Assembly (NCBI RefSeq): GCF_023566315.1
Contig: NZ_JAKNSU010000001.1
Source of the DNA: Edwardiiplasma whartonense
GTDB lineage: Bacteria; Bacillota_I; Bacilli_A; Mycoplasmatales; Mycoplasmataceae
DNA length: 64,000 nt
Reading direction: 5' to 3' (one strand)
Part shown: positions 9,846 through 20,493 of the stretch, one piece after another
Layout of the letters: every line of letters starts with the position of its first letter
How positions within the stretch are numbered: the stretch's first letter is position 1
Translations under genes and position numbers: made by a program
Notes under the pieces: generated by a model
The model's input: the letters and a program-made list of their open reading frames with translations, nothing else
Database searches by the model: none
Told to the model about the DNA's origin: nothing

Positions 9846-9911
9846 ATGCACATGCAGCGCTTAAATAATTACTGTCAGCCTTGTGCTGTTGCAGTTAAAA
9901 ACCACCGTTAA
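9846..9911 (+). CDS. 21-codon CxxC mini-ORF or small RNA
   Basis: ATG at 9846, with AGAAAG six bases upstream, opens 21 codons reading MHMQRLNNYCQPCAVAVKNH and one more Arg. It contains a CxxC pair. The TAA stop lies in the loop of the terminator hairpin, so promoter, ORF and terminator fit in about 140 bases. It could be a microprotein or a small non-coding RNA (GCACA and TGTGC could pair). No known family. Confidence 0.4.
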   Translation: MHMQRLNNYCQPCAVAVKNHR

Positions 9912-9925
9912 TGGTGGTTTTTTTA
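9896..9925. terminator. Bidirectional terminator
   Basis: The arms AACCACC and GGTGGTT, extended by A/T pairs, enclose a six-base loop and are followed by seven T. It ends the mini-ORF unit on the plus strand, and the A run before it lets it serve the HNH gene on the minus strand. Confidence 0.85.
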
Positions 9926-9932
9926 TTGTTAA

Positions 9933-10205
9933 TTAATCATCAAGCTTATCAGCAGCTGCAAGGTTGCACCGTACGTGAGTTGCTTGTAAATTACTTAATT
10001 TATTAGTTCCACCCCGTGATTTTGGTTTAATATGATCAATGTTTCAAGCATATTCACTATGGGGTTGATTACTTTCATAAGCAGTATAAATAATGGTTTG
10101 ACAACATAAAGCACACAAGCGGTGATTTTGAGCACAATCTTGAACATTACAATGACAATGTTTAGCGCGTTTTCAAACCTTTTTCTTCTTCGAGGATAAT
10201 TTCAA
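9933..10205 (-). CDS. HNH nuclease-like small protein, paralogue 1
   Basis: The frame gives 90 residues if it starts at the TTG at 10205, nine bases after AGAAGG; this start aligns exactly with that of the neighbouring paralogue. The HNH core reads EYAWNIDHIKPKSRGGTNKL followed by NLQATHVRCN, with Asp-His, Asn and His in the family spacing. Upstream cysteine pairs (CHC, CALCC) could bind zinc. Small free-standing HNH proteins can be nicking or restriction nucleases. It is transcribed convergently with the mini-ORF unit. A longer start at 10256 is possible but lacks a ribosome site. Confidence 0.75.
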
Positions 10206-10360
10206 AGAACTAACCCTTCTTTCTATTATTCTATTATATGTTTCTTTTTGAAACATATAATAGAATTTGCACAAACAGAAAAAAGGAAAAAACTTCTTAT
10301 TCTAGAAAAAATCTAAGGCAGACAACTACCTTCCACCCCCCTAAGATAGCAAAATAAAAA

Positions 10361-10401
10361 AATCTCTTAAGCAGGGAGGGGTCCCATTCGCTTAAGAGAT
10401 T
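10361..10401 (-). terminator. Terminator after HNH paralogue 2
   Basis: Twelve-base perfect arms AATCTCTTAAGC and GCTTAAGAGATT enclose a 17-base loop and are followed on the minus strand by a T run. The gap 10206-10360 between the HNH paralogues contains nothing else I can identify. Confidence 0.85.
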
Positions 10402-10427
10402 GATAAGTGTCATTTGTCTAATGATTA

Positions 10428-10691
10428 TTAGTGATCAGCTTTAGCTTGATTGCAATCTACATGAACTGCTTGTAAGTTGTTAATACTATCGCCACCACCA
10501 TATGATGAAGGAATAATATGATCAACATTTCAAGAATATTCGCTATTTGGTTGTACTGATTCATGAGCTCCATAAATCATTGTTTCATCACAAATTCCGC
10601 ATAACTTATGATTATCAGCACAATCTTGGATGGCACAATAACAACTCTTAGCTTTGTCTCAAACTTGTTTATCTTTGTTAGAAATATCCAT
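10428..10691 (-). CDS. HNH nuclease-like small protein, paralogue 2
   Basis: An ATG start preceded by AAAGGAGAAAG gives 87 residues. The core (YSWNVDHIIPSSYGGGDSI, then NLQAVHVDCNQAK) is a clear HNH motif, and cysteine pairs CYC and CGIC lie upstream. It is clearly a duplicate of the gene at 9933: the same length, start region (MDISNKDKQVW against MKLSSKKKKVW) and cysteine pattern. The two differ at many positions, so the duplication is not recent. It has its own promoter, with a palindrome around the -10, and its own terminator. Confidence 0.8.
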
Positions 10692-10702
10692 TTTCTTTCT
10701 CC

Positions 10703-10737
10703 TTTCTCACAGTCCATTATAGATATCTGGTGAGAAA
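10703..10737 (-). promoter_or_regulatory. Promoter of HNH paralogue 2 with flanking palindrome
   Basis: A consensus -10 TATAAT (complement of 10716-10721) lies between perfect eight-base arms TTTCTCAC (10703-10710) and GTGAGAAA (10730-10737). The symmetry around the -10 suggests a repressor site. No good -35 is seen. Confidence 0.45.
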
Positions 10738-10791
10738 TGACAGTAATTTTTGAAGAAAATCAGCAGAAAATTTTCTAACTAATTTAAGATA

Positions 10792-10823
10792 AAAAAATGT
10801 AGTTATTCTTGACTACATTTTTT
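10792..10823 (-). terminator. Terminator of the nitroreductase gene
   Basis: The arms AAATGTAGT and ACTACATTT enclose an eight-base loop, with A run and T run outside. It lies just past the stop at 10829. Confidence 0.8.
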
Positions 10824-10828
10824 GATAA

Positions 10829-11479
10829 TTATAAAATCTTAAATTGTTTTTCTTTGGGCATACGAATCCGAGTATGAATTTTGTTTCGTTCATTATCTTC
10901 ATCTTCATATCCAATCGCTAAGGCTAAATTTACCCGTTGTCCTGGTTGAATTAACTTATCAGCTAACAACATCTTTTCCAAATCATTTTTAGCAATTCCC
11001 AACATTGGGGTAGTACCAAAGCCCAATTCGGTAGCTTCTAAACTCATATAAGCAAACATTATTGCACTAGAATAAATGTCTAGCACATCAGCATAACTTG
11101 ATCTGGTTTTGTAATAAGTCAGAACCCCTTCGACAATTTTTCGCTTCGTTTCTTCAGGAGCATCATACTCATGGACATCAACATCATAAATTCATTGACC
11201 ATCATTTTTAGCAACCATCTCTCAAGGGACACCTACAAAGATTACAATTACTTCTCCAGTGGTAGCATACTGTTGGTTAAAGTCATGTAATCCTTTCTTG
11301 TACTTTTCACGAGCTTCAGGACTACGTAAGACAATAACAGTGTTGTCTTGAACGTTGTTAGCAGTTGGAGCTAGCCTTCCTGCTTCAATGATTTTATCTA
11401 ACTGTTCATCAGTTATTGGAGTTCCAGGTTTGTAAGCTTTAAGTGCTTTTCTTTTTTTAATCGCATCAAAAACATTCAT
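10829..11479 (-). CDS. Nitroreductase family protein
   Basis: The 216-residue product is an FMN-dependent NAD(P)H oxidoreductase of the nitroreductase fold. The N terminus (AIKKRKALKAY, then AGRLAPTANNVQ) matches the phosphate- and flavin-binding start of the family. The middle SLEATELGFGTTPM and the later VNLALAIGYEDE match the usual GLGS/LGIP and A.GY regions. It probably acts as a cytosolic homodimer; the substrate cannot be told. It is transcribed alone, divergently from the HAD gene, and ends at a clear terminator. Confidence 0.85.
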
Positions 11480-11659
11480 TATTTATTCCTTCTTTCTAAA
11501 TATGTTAATTATCATTATAACCTGAACTTTATTTTTAATAGTAAGAAAAAATGATTTTTAGCCCGTACTCTTTAAGGAGACAATAGAAAACCTCTGATTA
11601 TGTTATGAAAGGAATTATCAGTTAAAATTAAGAGGTATTTTCTTGGAAAGGAATCTTTT

Positions 11660-12535
11660 ATGAAACTAAATAATTTAAATAAGAAACGCTTAATTTTAGT
11701 CGATCTGGACGGAACAATTTTGACAAATGATGGCGAAACAATGCATCCTAAAACCGTGGAAGTTTTAAAAGAAGCGATGAAAAACGGACACCAAGTATGT
11801 ATTGTTACAGGTCGACCATATATTGCTAGTGCACGTCAATATGAAGAATTGGGTTTAACAACTTTGTTAACCAATTTTGATGGTTCCCACATTCATGATC
11901 CCAAAGCACGTCAATTCAAACGGATTTTATTTCCAATTAGCGAACCAATCATTAAAGAAATCTTAAATAATCCGATTATTAACGATGCTTGTCTTAACGT
12001 CATGACTGAATATTATGACAAAGCAATGTTGAAAAACCAGGATGACGATTTAGAGAACTTCTTTCACTTAAACGAAATGGAAGCGGGCACTTTTACTTAT
12101 AATGACCCAGCCCACAAGTGAAAGGGACCAGCAAACAATATTGTCTTGAAATTAAAAGATGCTAAATATAAAGATGATGTCATGCGAATGTTAACAGATT
12201 TTAAAGATGCAGTTAAAATTCAAACCGACACCCTATATGGAGTAACTCGTGATTCTAAAGCCTTACCTGTAATTTCTCTTACTAATAAGATTGCAAATAA
12301 AGGAAATGCTGCTTGTATTCTAGCTCAATACTACAACAAAGATATTCGTGATGTGATTGCTTTTGGAGACCAAATGAATGACTATCGAATGATTACAGCT
12401 GTAGGATATGGAGTGGCGATGATTAATGGATCTGATACTTTGAAAACTGTTGCTGATGGAATTACTTGAAAATCTAATCATGATGGTGGAGTTGGTTATT
12501 ATTTAGAACAACTTTTAAACGGAGAAGAAGTCTAA
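11660..12535 (+). CDS. HAD-superfamily hydrolase, Cof type
   Basis: The 291-residue product is a cytosolic sugar-phosphate or nucleotide phosphatase of the Cof/IIB subfamily. Motif I DLDGTI is at residues 15-20 with the nucleophile Asp first, motif II is CIVTGRP, and motif IV is FGDQMND near residue 237. The large alpha/beta cap lies between. AAAGGAATC precedes the ATG. It heads a three-gene run with the phosphotransferase-like gene (15-base gap) and the MATE gene. The substrate is unknown; mollicutes carry many copies of this family. Confidence 0.9.
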
Positions 12536-12549
12536 AGACGTTTTAAAAC

Positions 12550-13830
12550 ATGAGAGAGCCTTTTGAAAAAAAATTTAACCAATTATTATTAGAAAATAAT
12601 GATTCAACTACCTATCAAGAGTGGAGTGAAGAAGTTATTATCTCAATGATTAATCAAAGTTTTTCAAAAAATGAAGCGATTTTTAATCCTGATTTTTTGA
12701 AAACGATTAGCAGAACTCCAGTGATTTTTGATTCATTATTTAAGATTATTTCTTATCAAAAATCTTGGTTATTAAAAGATAACAAGTATCAACTAACTCA
12801 ACAAGAAAATAAAGAAAACTTAGAAACAATTTTCATAAACCCAGTACTGGGTTTGGTTTGTCAAGCACTCCTTTCAAACCAAACTAGTAACAAAGAAAGA
12901 AATAATCTCGTCATTAAAATTCTTAACTTTGCTTGGGATTTTAATCAAAAACAAGTTGAAAATTTAAAAAATATTATCTCTAAGAAAAATCTTCTTGATT
13001 TAAATTTGGATGAAAATGGTTTTGTTTCTAATCAAGAACAAGTTTATGGTAATTTTATTTTGATTTCTCTCAATGTGTTACCAGACATTAATGATGAATT
13101 TTTTAAATTAATTAGCGAAATCAATCATCTAGTTGATGAATTAAAGTTTAATAAACGCTTTTTTACTGATGGATTTTCTGCAAGTCTAGTTTACAACCAA
13201 AATAAAAAAGTCTTTAAAGAAATTAGTAATAATCAAATTGAATATCAGTGTCTTACTTTCTTAAATGAAAACAAGTTTCCTTATGCACCAACCTATTATG
13301 GTCAAGAAAATAACAATGATATCTTTGCTTATTTTGAAGGGAAAACGAGTTATTTTGTTGAAGAAATGCCTTTAAGCTCAACTATTCAAGTAGCTAAATG
13401 TTTAAAAGAAATGCACCAATTATGTAAACCAAAACTCCAAGGTAAAGTTTATGTTCATGATGATTTATCACCAATGAATGTAATTTTTAAAGATCAAAAA
13501 TTAGTAGGAATCATTGATTGAGATCACACAAAAATTGGTGATGACTATGAAGATTTAATTTTTTTATGTTGAGTTTGAATCAATATCGGAAAATATCCAT
13601 TCCGTGATAATGAACAAATTTTTAAAGATCTCTTAGCAGTAATTGATGCTTATCATCCAGAAGAAGAAACAAAAAACAATTTCGCCACTAAAATGATGGT
13701 TTTGATGGATAAACGCCTCGCTAATACTCCTTTAAAAGCGATTAATTATAATCGCGTTAAACAGTGAGTGGAGTGGAGTCAAAAATGAGTGGAATTATAT
13801 CGAGAAAAAATCACTAAAGAGATAGGATAA
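12550..13830 (+). CDS. Aminoglycoside-phosphotransferase-like kinase with an unknown N-terminal domain
   Basis: The 426-residue product has a C-terminal APH/choline-kinase-type domain: the catalytic loop VHDDLSPMNV near residue 303 (HxDxxxxN) and the metal-binding IIDWD near 322, plus a preceding KEMHQL. Residues 1 to about 205 do not match anything I recognise and are mostly helical. Members of this fold phosphorylate small alcohols (choline, sugars, drugs); the substrate is open. It sits between a HAD phosphatase and a MATE exporter, with a six-base gap to the latter, so the three are one operon. Confidence 0.7.
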
Positions 13831-13836
13831 ATTTTA

Positions 13837-15216
13837 ATGAACTTTAAACGTTATATTCAACAGAATTTCATTAACCTGAAAACTTTTAATTGAAAACTCT
13901 TTATTGCTCTGTGCGCTTTAGCACTATTACCAGCACTTTATACAACCATCAGAACTTTTTTAGTCTCTTCGCAAACTTCCACTAGTGGAGTAGATATAAT
14001 CGGTCAAATGGAATGATTTGATTTGATTGATGAAACAATTAAAGCTTTTTTAATTATTCCTTTATACGCGATTCTTACTAAACTAATTAGAGAAAAACGT
14101 TTTGCCTACATTACTTTTAAAATTGGGATTATTATTTGTCTTCTATATACTCTTTTCTTCATTGGGGTTTATTTTTATGCTCATTCTTTAATAAAATTCA
14201 TGAATCCTGAAGAAACCGATTTAAAAGCAGTCCAAGATTATCTTCAATTAGAAACAATCGCCTTTATTATTAGCATCATTCCTGCAACGATTAATGTTAT
14301 TTTTGTCGTAGTGAACAAAAGTTATAATATCTACCTTTTCTTAATCTTTCAAACTGTCTTTATGGTAATTGGAGATTTTGTTTTTATTCCCCGTTATCAA
14401 GTTAATGGCGTTGCCTATTCAAACATTACTGCTAATGCTTTTATCACTGTTCTAAGTATTGTTTTATTAACAATTCAAGGTTATCTAAAAATATCCTGGT
14501 TTAAAAAAGGTGATTGAAGAATTTTGAAAAATTGAATCCATATTGGAGTCTTTTCTGGTTTACAAGTTTTTATTGATAATATCATTTATGCTTTAATGGT
14601 TGTGAAAATGGTTAATATGGTAAATGAACAAGGAAACTATTGGGTTGCTAATAATTTCATTTGAACTTGATTATTAATTCCAATCACCGCTTTAGCAGAA
14701 GTGATCAAACGAGATGCTGCTGAGGACTATTTTCAAACTAAGGAAACTAATTATTACTTAATTTTGCTTTTCATTGTGTTAATTTGAATTTGTACAATTC
14801 CTGGTTGAAGTGGTTTTTTCCAAGTAATTCAAAAACTTGATAATTACCAAGAAATTACTCTAATTGTTTTAAAATTGTTTGGTTTTTATATCTTCTATGC
14901 TTTAACAATTATTCCTGATGCACTTTTTATTGGTACAGGAAAAACAAAATATAATACGATTAATTCTTTAATAGTAAATTTAGGATATTATGGAATTTGG
15001 TTTCTTTGTTATACGACCAACCATTTGAAAATGACAATGGATTTAATCATTCTGATGTTTGGTTGGGGCATGGTGCTTCACTTTTTAATTAGTCAAATTC
15101 AACAACAATTCTTCTTTAAAAAAGAAATGTTTAGAAATTACTTAGTACCTGGTTATTTACCAAGAAAATCAGCATTCCGACTTATTCTTAACAAAATCAA
15201 CGCGATTAAAAAATAA
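13837..15216 (+). CDS. MATE family multidrug exporter-like membrane protein
   Basis: The 459-residue product has about twelve hydrophobic segments in two halves, the usual size for MATE transporters, which export drugs or metabolites in exchange for Na+ or H+. The N-terminal half carries ETIKAFLIIPLYAILTKLI, and the start of the second half (GVFSGLQVFIDNIIY) resembles the matching repeat. AGGAT lies before ATG six bases after the previous stop. The substrate is unknown. It ends at a symmetrical hairpin shared with the convergent pepF. Confidence 0.75.
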
Positions 15217-15246
15217 ATAACCAATCATTTTAAATGATTGGTTATT
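15216..15246. terminator. Bidirectional terminator between MATE gene and pepF
   Basis: Fifteen-base arms AATAACCAATCATTT and AAATGATTGGTTATT face each other almost without a loop, between the convergent stops at 15216 and 15252. The arms are perfect, but no long T run follows. Confidence 0.7.
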
Positions 15247-15251
15247 GGTAA

Positions 15252-17045
15252 CTATTTTTGGTTTAGCAATTGGTCAAGTTCATTAACCATTTCTTGCATT
15301 GCTTGAATTAACGGTTCATAAGTTGTTTCTTGACTAAAGTCAATTCCGGCATCTTTTAACACATCCAAAGGATCTTTTGATCCACCCGCTTTTAAAAAGG
15401 TTAATAAACTATCAGTATTACCGTTTTTAATATCTGTATAAAGTTTATAGCTTGCTGTTACATCAATTGCATATTTATAAACATAATAAGGCGAATGGAA
15501 GAAGTGTGATACTCGTGGTCACACATATTGACTATCACTTTCTTGATTAGAATCAAAAACATCATAACCATAATCAAGCTGAACTTCATTAAATAATTTT
15601 GCCAAACTTTCAGCAGTTTGAGGCACTTCTTGTTCTACCAAACTATGTGCACGATACTCAAAGTCGGCAAACTGTACTTGACGATAAAAAGTTGACATTA
15701 AATCAAAGATTCGTTGTTGTAACAGATAAATCTTTTCACTTTTATCAGTAGTGTGGGTAATTAAATAATCAAAAATCAAGTGTTCGTTGACTGTGGAAGC
15801 AACTTCAGCAAGAATAATTGGATACTCGTTTAAAGGATAGGTTTGAGTAGCATCAGCAAATAAGGTGTGCACCGAATGACCAGATTCATGAGCAAGGGTG
15901 GTCACTGAATTTAACTTATCATCCCAGTTCATCAAAATGATTGGTTCAACCCCATTTCCTCCCGTAGAATAAGCACCACTAGTTTTATTGGTATCTTCAT
16001 AATAATCAATCCGGTGCGGTGACCAAGCGATTGCTAAATTTTTTAAATACTCTTCTCCTAAAACACTTAAAGCTTCTTTGATAATTGTTTGAGCTTCTTC
16101 AACACTAAAAGTTTGGTGATATTCTTTTACCAATTTTAATTGTCGATCAGTGGGATAAAATTTTTCTAAACCAAAGGCTTTTTTAATCAACAAGTTATAA
16201 TCTTTAAAAACCTGGATGTTTTTTCTAGCAACTTCAAGTAACTTTAAATAAATTTCCACAGGAACATTATCACCTTGTAAACTTGCAGCTAACGCACTAG
16301 GATAATTTCTTAATTTAATCCCTTCACTAGAACTTTGCATAATCCCATCATAAACTTTAGCAAAAGAATGTTTCTTATCAATGAACCCTTTATTCATTAA
16401 CAAATTTACTTCTTGACGTAACTTCTGGTCTTCAACTGGATTACTATCTTGCATAATTTCGAGTTGTAACGCTCCAGTCACAACAACTTCTTGGTCGTGA
16501 TAAACAAGTTTTTGCTCTTGGTTATCAGCAAAAGCAAGACTATCATACATTCCCCCAATTAATCCCCGACTTCGCGCTACTTTACTAAGTAACTCTTCAT
16601 CATGAGTAGATAAAACGTGAGCAGCTTCTTTGAAGAAATTAACATATCCCAAACGATAAGGAGCTAATTGAGACTCTTGATCAATCCATCCCAAAATAGT
16701 TTCTTCACCAATTTCTTTTACTTCTGGAGCAACCCAAGCAGTTTGCACGTTAACTTTTTGTCAAACATTTGTTAAAAGACCTTCTAATTCTTGATATAAG
16801 GTATTAGTTTGGTCAACATCACCCAAATGCAAATAGACGACCAATTTATTCAAAATCAATGCCATTTGTTGGTCATACCCTTCAAATAACTTAAAGTTTT
16901 CTAAGGTATTTAGTTTTCCTTTGAACTTGGCTTGTTCTTCACCAAGGCGTTCAATTTGATCCAAATCTTTTTTTCAATCATCAACACTAGCATACAAATG
17001 ACTAAAATCTCATTGATATTTTTTATCCGCATCTTTTCGTTTCAT
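15252..17045 (-). CDS. pepF: Oligoendopeptidase F
   Basis: The M3-family zinc metallopeptidase cuts short peptides in the cytosol. The 597-residue length is normal. The zinc site HESGH lies near residue 385 within LAHESGHSVHTLF, and the third ligand is in the following ILAEVAST. The N-terminal half is helical as usual. It follows the DsbA-like gene by 22 bases on the same strand, so the two share a promoter. The pairing of a thiol-fold protein with a peptidase may be chance. Confidence 0.95.
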
Positions 17046-17067
17046 TATTTTTTTGTCTTTCTATGAC

Positions 17068-17721
17068 CTAATTTTCATCAATTAGTTTAATTTCTCTAAT
17101 AATTCTTTTTAATTGTTCAACACTACAAGTACCCAAAAGTTTTTCTTGATTGGGGAAAACAATAAAAGGAACACCCTGAATATCTTGATTAATTCCCTCT
17201 TGTTCATCAAGAAAAACTGCTTTTAAATAATCGTTAGTAGCAAAAACTTCCTTAACCAGTTTTTGCTCGATGCCAGCACCATGACTAATTTTTAAAAGTT
17301 CACTCTCTGATGCTAAATTTTTATTTTTGCTCCAATAATTTAAGAAAAATACCCGGGCCAAGTCGTTAGTTAAATCAAAACTCGGATCAAGGGTTTTAGC
17401 TAAATGTAATAACTGGTGTGCATCAATAGTATTAAGTGGTTTAACATTTTTAAACTCAAGTTTCAAACCATTACTCTTTAGCATCTGGGTTAACTTAGGA
17501 TTTTCAAAAGTTTTCTGATCATCATGAAGCAACTTTTTAAACCCTTGCACTTGGTGAGAATTTTGAGAATCAAAATCAGGAAGCATTTGGTAGGACTTTA
17601 ACTCAATGATTAAATCATAGCGCTTGGTTTGATTTAAAACTTTTTTTAAATTTGTATAGGCAAGGTAAGAATAAGCACTCGTAAAGTCAATTCACATTGA
17701 AATAACCTGTTTTTTAACCAT
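17068..17721 (-). CDS. DsbA/FrnE-like thioredoxin-fold protein lacking the CxxC
   Basis: The 217-residue product has the layout of the DSBA-like/FrnE family: a beta strand and active-site loop at the N terminus (MWIDFTSAYSYLAY), a helical insert, and the cis-Pro segment GVPFIVFPNQ near residue 190. The active-site cysteines are replaced: the position reads SAYS. The only visible Cys is near the end (GTCS). It is probably not a disulfide oxidoreductase in the ordinary sense; a glutathione-transferase-like or redox-silent role is possible. No signal peptide. It is first in the operon with pepF. Confidence 0.75.
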
Positions 17722-17765
17722 AAATCCTTCCTTTAATCAAAGACATTAACTTGGATATTAAGCAA

Positions 17766-17774
17766 ATTATACCA
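17766..17774 (-). promoter_or_regulatory. Extended -10 promoter of the DsbA-like gene and pepF
   Basis: TGGTATAAT on the minus strand, an extended -10, lies about 45 bases before the start at 17721. No consensus -35 sits at the right distance. Confidence 0.55.
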
Positions 17775-17793
17775 TTTTTCAATTCTTGCAAAG

Positions 17794-17811
17794 AAAAACC
17801 CCAAATGGGGT
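17794..17811 (-). terminator. Terminator of pepA
   Basis: ACCCC and GGGGT with a four-base loop are followed on the minus strand by TTTTTC, eleven bases past the pepA stop. Confidence 0.7.
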
Positions 17812-17821
17812 AAGACAAAGA

Positions 17822-19192
17822 CTAATTAGCCAATAATTCAAATAAAGTTTTAACTAAAACTCCTGTACCACGATCACTGTCATCAGCAGTACTTGCAATA
17901 TCTAAATGAATGTAATCTAAACCTTCAGCAAATTCATTTAAGAAAGCAGCAGCAGTTGAAGATCCCGCATTTCTTCCTGGTTCAGAATTAGTTAAATCAG
18001 CAATTGGAGTCTTTTTCATCACTTCTAAGTGTTCTGGATAAATTGGTAATCTCCAAATTGCTTCTCCAGTTTGAAGACTTGCATTCTTTACTTCTTTTCA
18101 CAAAGCATCAGATTTAGTAAATCCACCTGTTGCTCAGGGACCTAATGCTACACTAATTGCTCCTGTTAGCGTCGATGCTTCAATTAAACGTTCTGCTTTT
18201 AATTCTCTAACTCCATAAGTTAAACCATCAGCTAAAACTAAACGACCCTCCGCATCAGTGTTATCGATTTGAACAGTCAAACCATTCATTGATTTAATCA
18301 CTGATTCAGGTAAAGTTCCGTGACCACCAATGCGATTATCAGTAAACATTCCTACCGCAGCCACATTCGCCTTTGCTTGGGCTTTGGCAAGCGCAAAAAC
18401 AGTTGAAATCATAATCGCTGCTCCTGACATGTCAAACTTCATCCCCTTCATGAATTGAGAAGGTTTCAAGTTATAACCTCCACTATCAAAAGTAATCCCT
18501 TTTCCAACCAAGACAGTTTTTGGTTTGCTTGCTTCTCCATTATATTCAGCAATTACTACTCGGGGTTCAAACTCACTAGCACTGTTAACTGCAAGTAAAA
18601 GTCCCATCCCCAGTTTTTTTGCTTCTTCTAAACCTAGAACTGTTAACTTTACTCCTGGAATCGTTTTAGCATCAGCTTTAATCTTTTCAGCCAATCATTC
18701 ACTAGTTGCTAAGTTAGGGGGAGTGTCTTGTAAATCACGCGCATAATTAACCATTTCTGTTTTAATTAATGCTTTAGTAAATAAGTCATTAAACTTGTCA
18801 TCAAGACTTGTTAAATTATAAAGATAATCTGGCTTTTTAGAATTTGTTTTTTTATCACTGTATACAGGGTGACTAACAAAAGCGATTGTTTCTACAACCG
18901 TATTAAAGATTTGTTCAGCGTTAAACTGATCATTGCTATAAACTTTAATCAAAGCATCAAGATCAAGACTTAGGTTAGCAACGTTTTTAACAACTAAACT
19001 ATTAATCACTTTCTTTAGTTCCTTGCGACGATCTTCTGCTTTCAAATCTAACTTTAAATAAACAGTTTTTTGACCAAAATCAACTAAGAAACTATCTTTG
19101 GTAGCTTTTAAAAAGTGGTTATTTTCAATTTCTGCATCAGTGGCAACAACTACTTTTAAATCACTTGCATCAGTGGCATTTAATTTAATCAT
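17822..19192 (-). CDS. pepA: Leucyl aminopeptidase
   Basis: The M17 aminopeptidase removes N-terminal residues from peptides in the cytosol using two metal ions. The 456-residue product contains GKGITFDSGGYNLKP and the family signature NTDAEGRLVLAD near residue 310, which carry the metal ligands and catalytic Lys/Arg. The N-terminal domain is less conserved, as is usual. It lies downstream of tuf but behind its terminator and has its own extended -10 (TGCTATAAT) about 40 bases upstream. Placement after the str operon recalls Spiroplasma and relatives. Confidence 0.93.
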
Positions 19193-19249
19193 ATAAATTT
19201 CTCCCTTTAAAAAATCATTACCTTGATTATAGCATTTTTGCTTGACAAA

Positions 19250-19279
19250 GAAAAAACAACCACTATATAGTGGTTGTTT
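19250..19279 (-). terminator. Terminator of tuf
   Basis: Twelve-base perfect arms AAACAACCACTA and TAGTGGTTGTTT are followed on the minus strand by a T run, about 27 bases past the tuf stop. Confidence 0.9.
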
Positions 19280-19305
19280 ACTTGGTTTGAACTAATTTAA
19301 GTTGA

Positions 19306-20493
19306 CTATTTTTCAACTTCAATAACTGTTCCAGCTCCAATTGTTCTTCCACCTTCACGGATTGAGAACTTGGTTCCTTGTTCAACAGCAATTGGTTTGA
19401 TTAATTCGATTTCCATTTCCACGTTATCTCCTGGCATGACCATGTCAGTTCCTTGTGGTAACTGAACTTCTCCAGTAACATCAGTGGTACGGAAGTAGAA
19501 TTGAGGACGGTATTTATTAAAGAATGGTTTGTGACGTCCCCCTTCTTCTTGAGTTAAAGCATAAACTGAGGCTTTCAACTTAGTGTGAGGGTGAATAGTT
19601 CCTGGTTTTGCCAACACTTGTCCACGTTCGATATCTTTACGATCAACTCCCCGTAATAATGCACCAACATTATCTCCAGCTTCTGCGTAGTCTAATAACT
19701 TTCTAAACATTTCTAATCCAGTAACCACAGTTTTCTTTGGATTAGTAGTTAAACCAACGATTTCAACTTCGTCATTAACTTTAACTTGTCCACGTTCAAT
19801 TCTTCCAGTAGCTACAGTTCCTCTACCAGTAATAGTGAAAACATCTTCTACTGGCATTAAGAATGGTTTTTCTTTATCTCTTTCAGGAGTTGGAATGTAT
19901 TCATCCACTGCATCCATTAAAGCATGGATTGCATCCATTCATTTTTGATCACCATTTAGTGCTCCTAAAGCTGAACCACGGATTACTGGAGTATTATCCC
20001 CATCAAATTCGTATTCACTTAATAAGTCACGAACTTCCATTTCCACTAAATCAATTAATTCTTCGTCATCAACCATGTCACACTTATTCAAGAAGACAAC
20101 CATACGTGGTACTCCTACTTGACGTGATAACAAGATGTGTTCACGAGTTTGAGGCATTGGTCCATCAGTGGCAGCAACCACTAAGATTGCTCCATCCATT
20201 TGAGCAGCTCCAGTAATCATGTTTTTAACATAATCAGCATGTCCTGGACAGTCAACGTGTGCGTAGTGACGTTTTTTAGTTTTGTATTCAACGTGAGAAG
20301 TGTTGATAGTAATTCCCCGTTCTCTTTCTTCGGGTGCCTTATCGATGTGGGCGTAATCAGTAAATTCAGCCCCACCATCAGCTGCTAAAACTTTGGTAAT
20401 TGCAGCGGTTAAAGTAGTTTTCCCATGATCAACGTGACCAATGGTTCCGATATTAACGTGAGGTAAACTACGATCAAATGCTTGTTTTGCCAT
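19306..20493 (-). CDS. tuf: Elongation factor Tu
   Basis: EF-Tu carries aminoacyl-tRNA to the ribosome with GTP. The 395-residue product is full length, with G1 GHVDHGKT, G2 RGITI, G3 DCPGH and G4 NKCD in order. One TGA tryptophan lies in the middle. Unlike many str operons there is a gap of 160 bases after fusA containing a promoter and a structured leader, so tuf can be made independently of the upstream genes. Confidence 0.98.

Noticed and set aside
9933..10691. HNH genes as homing endonucleases of introns or inteins
   Set aside because: They are free-standing with own starts and terminators, and no split host gene lies around them.
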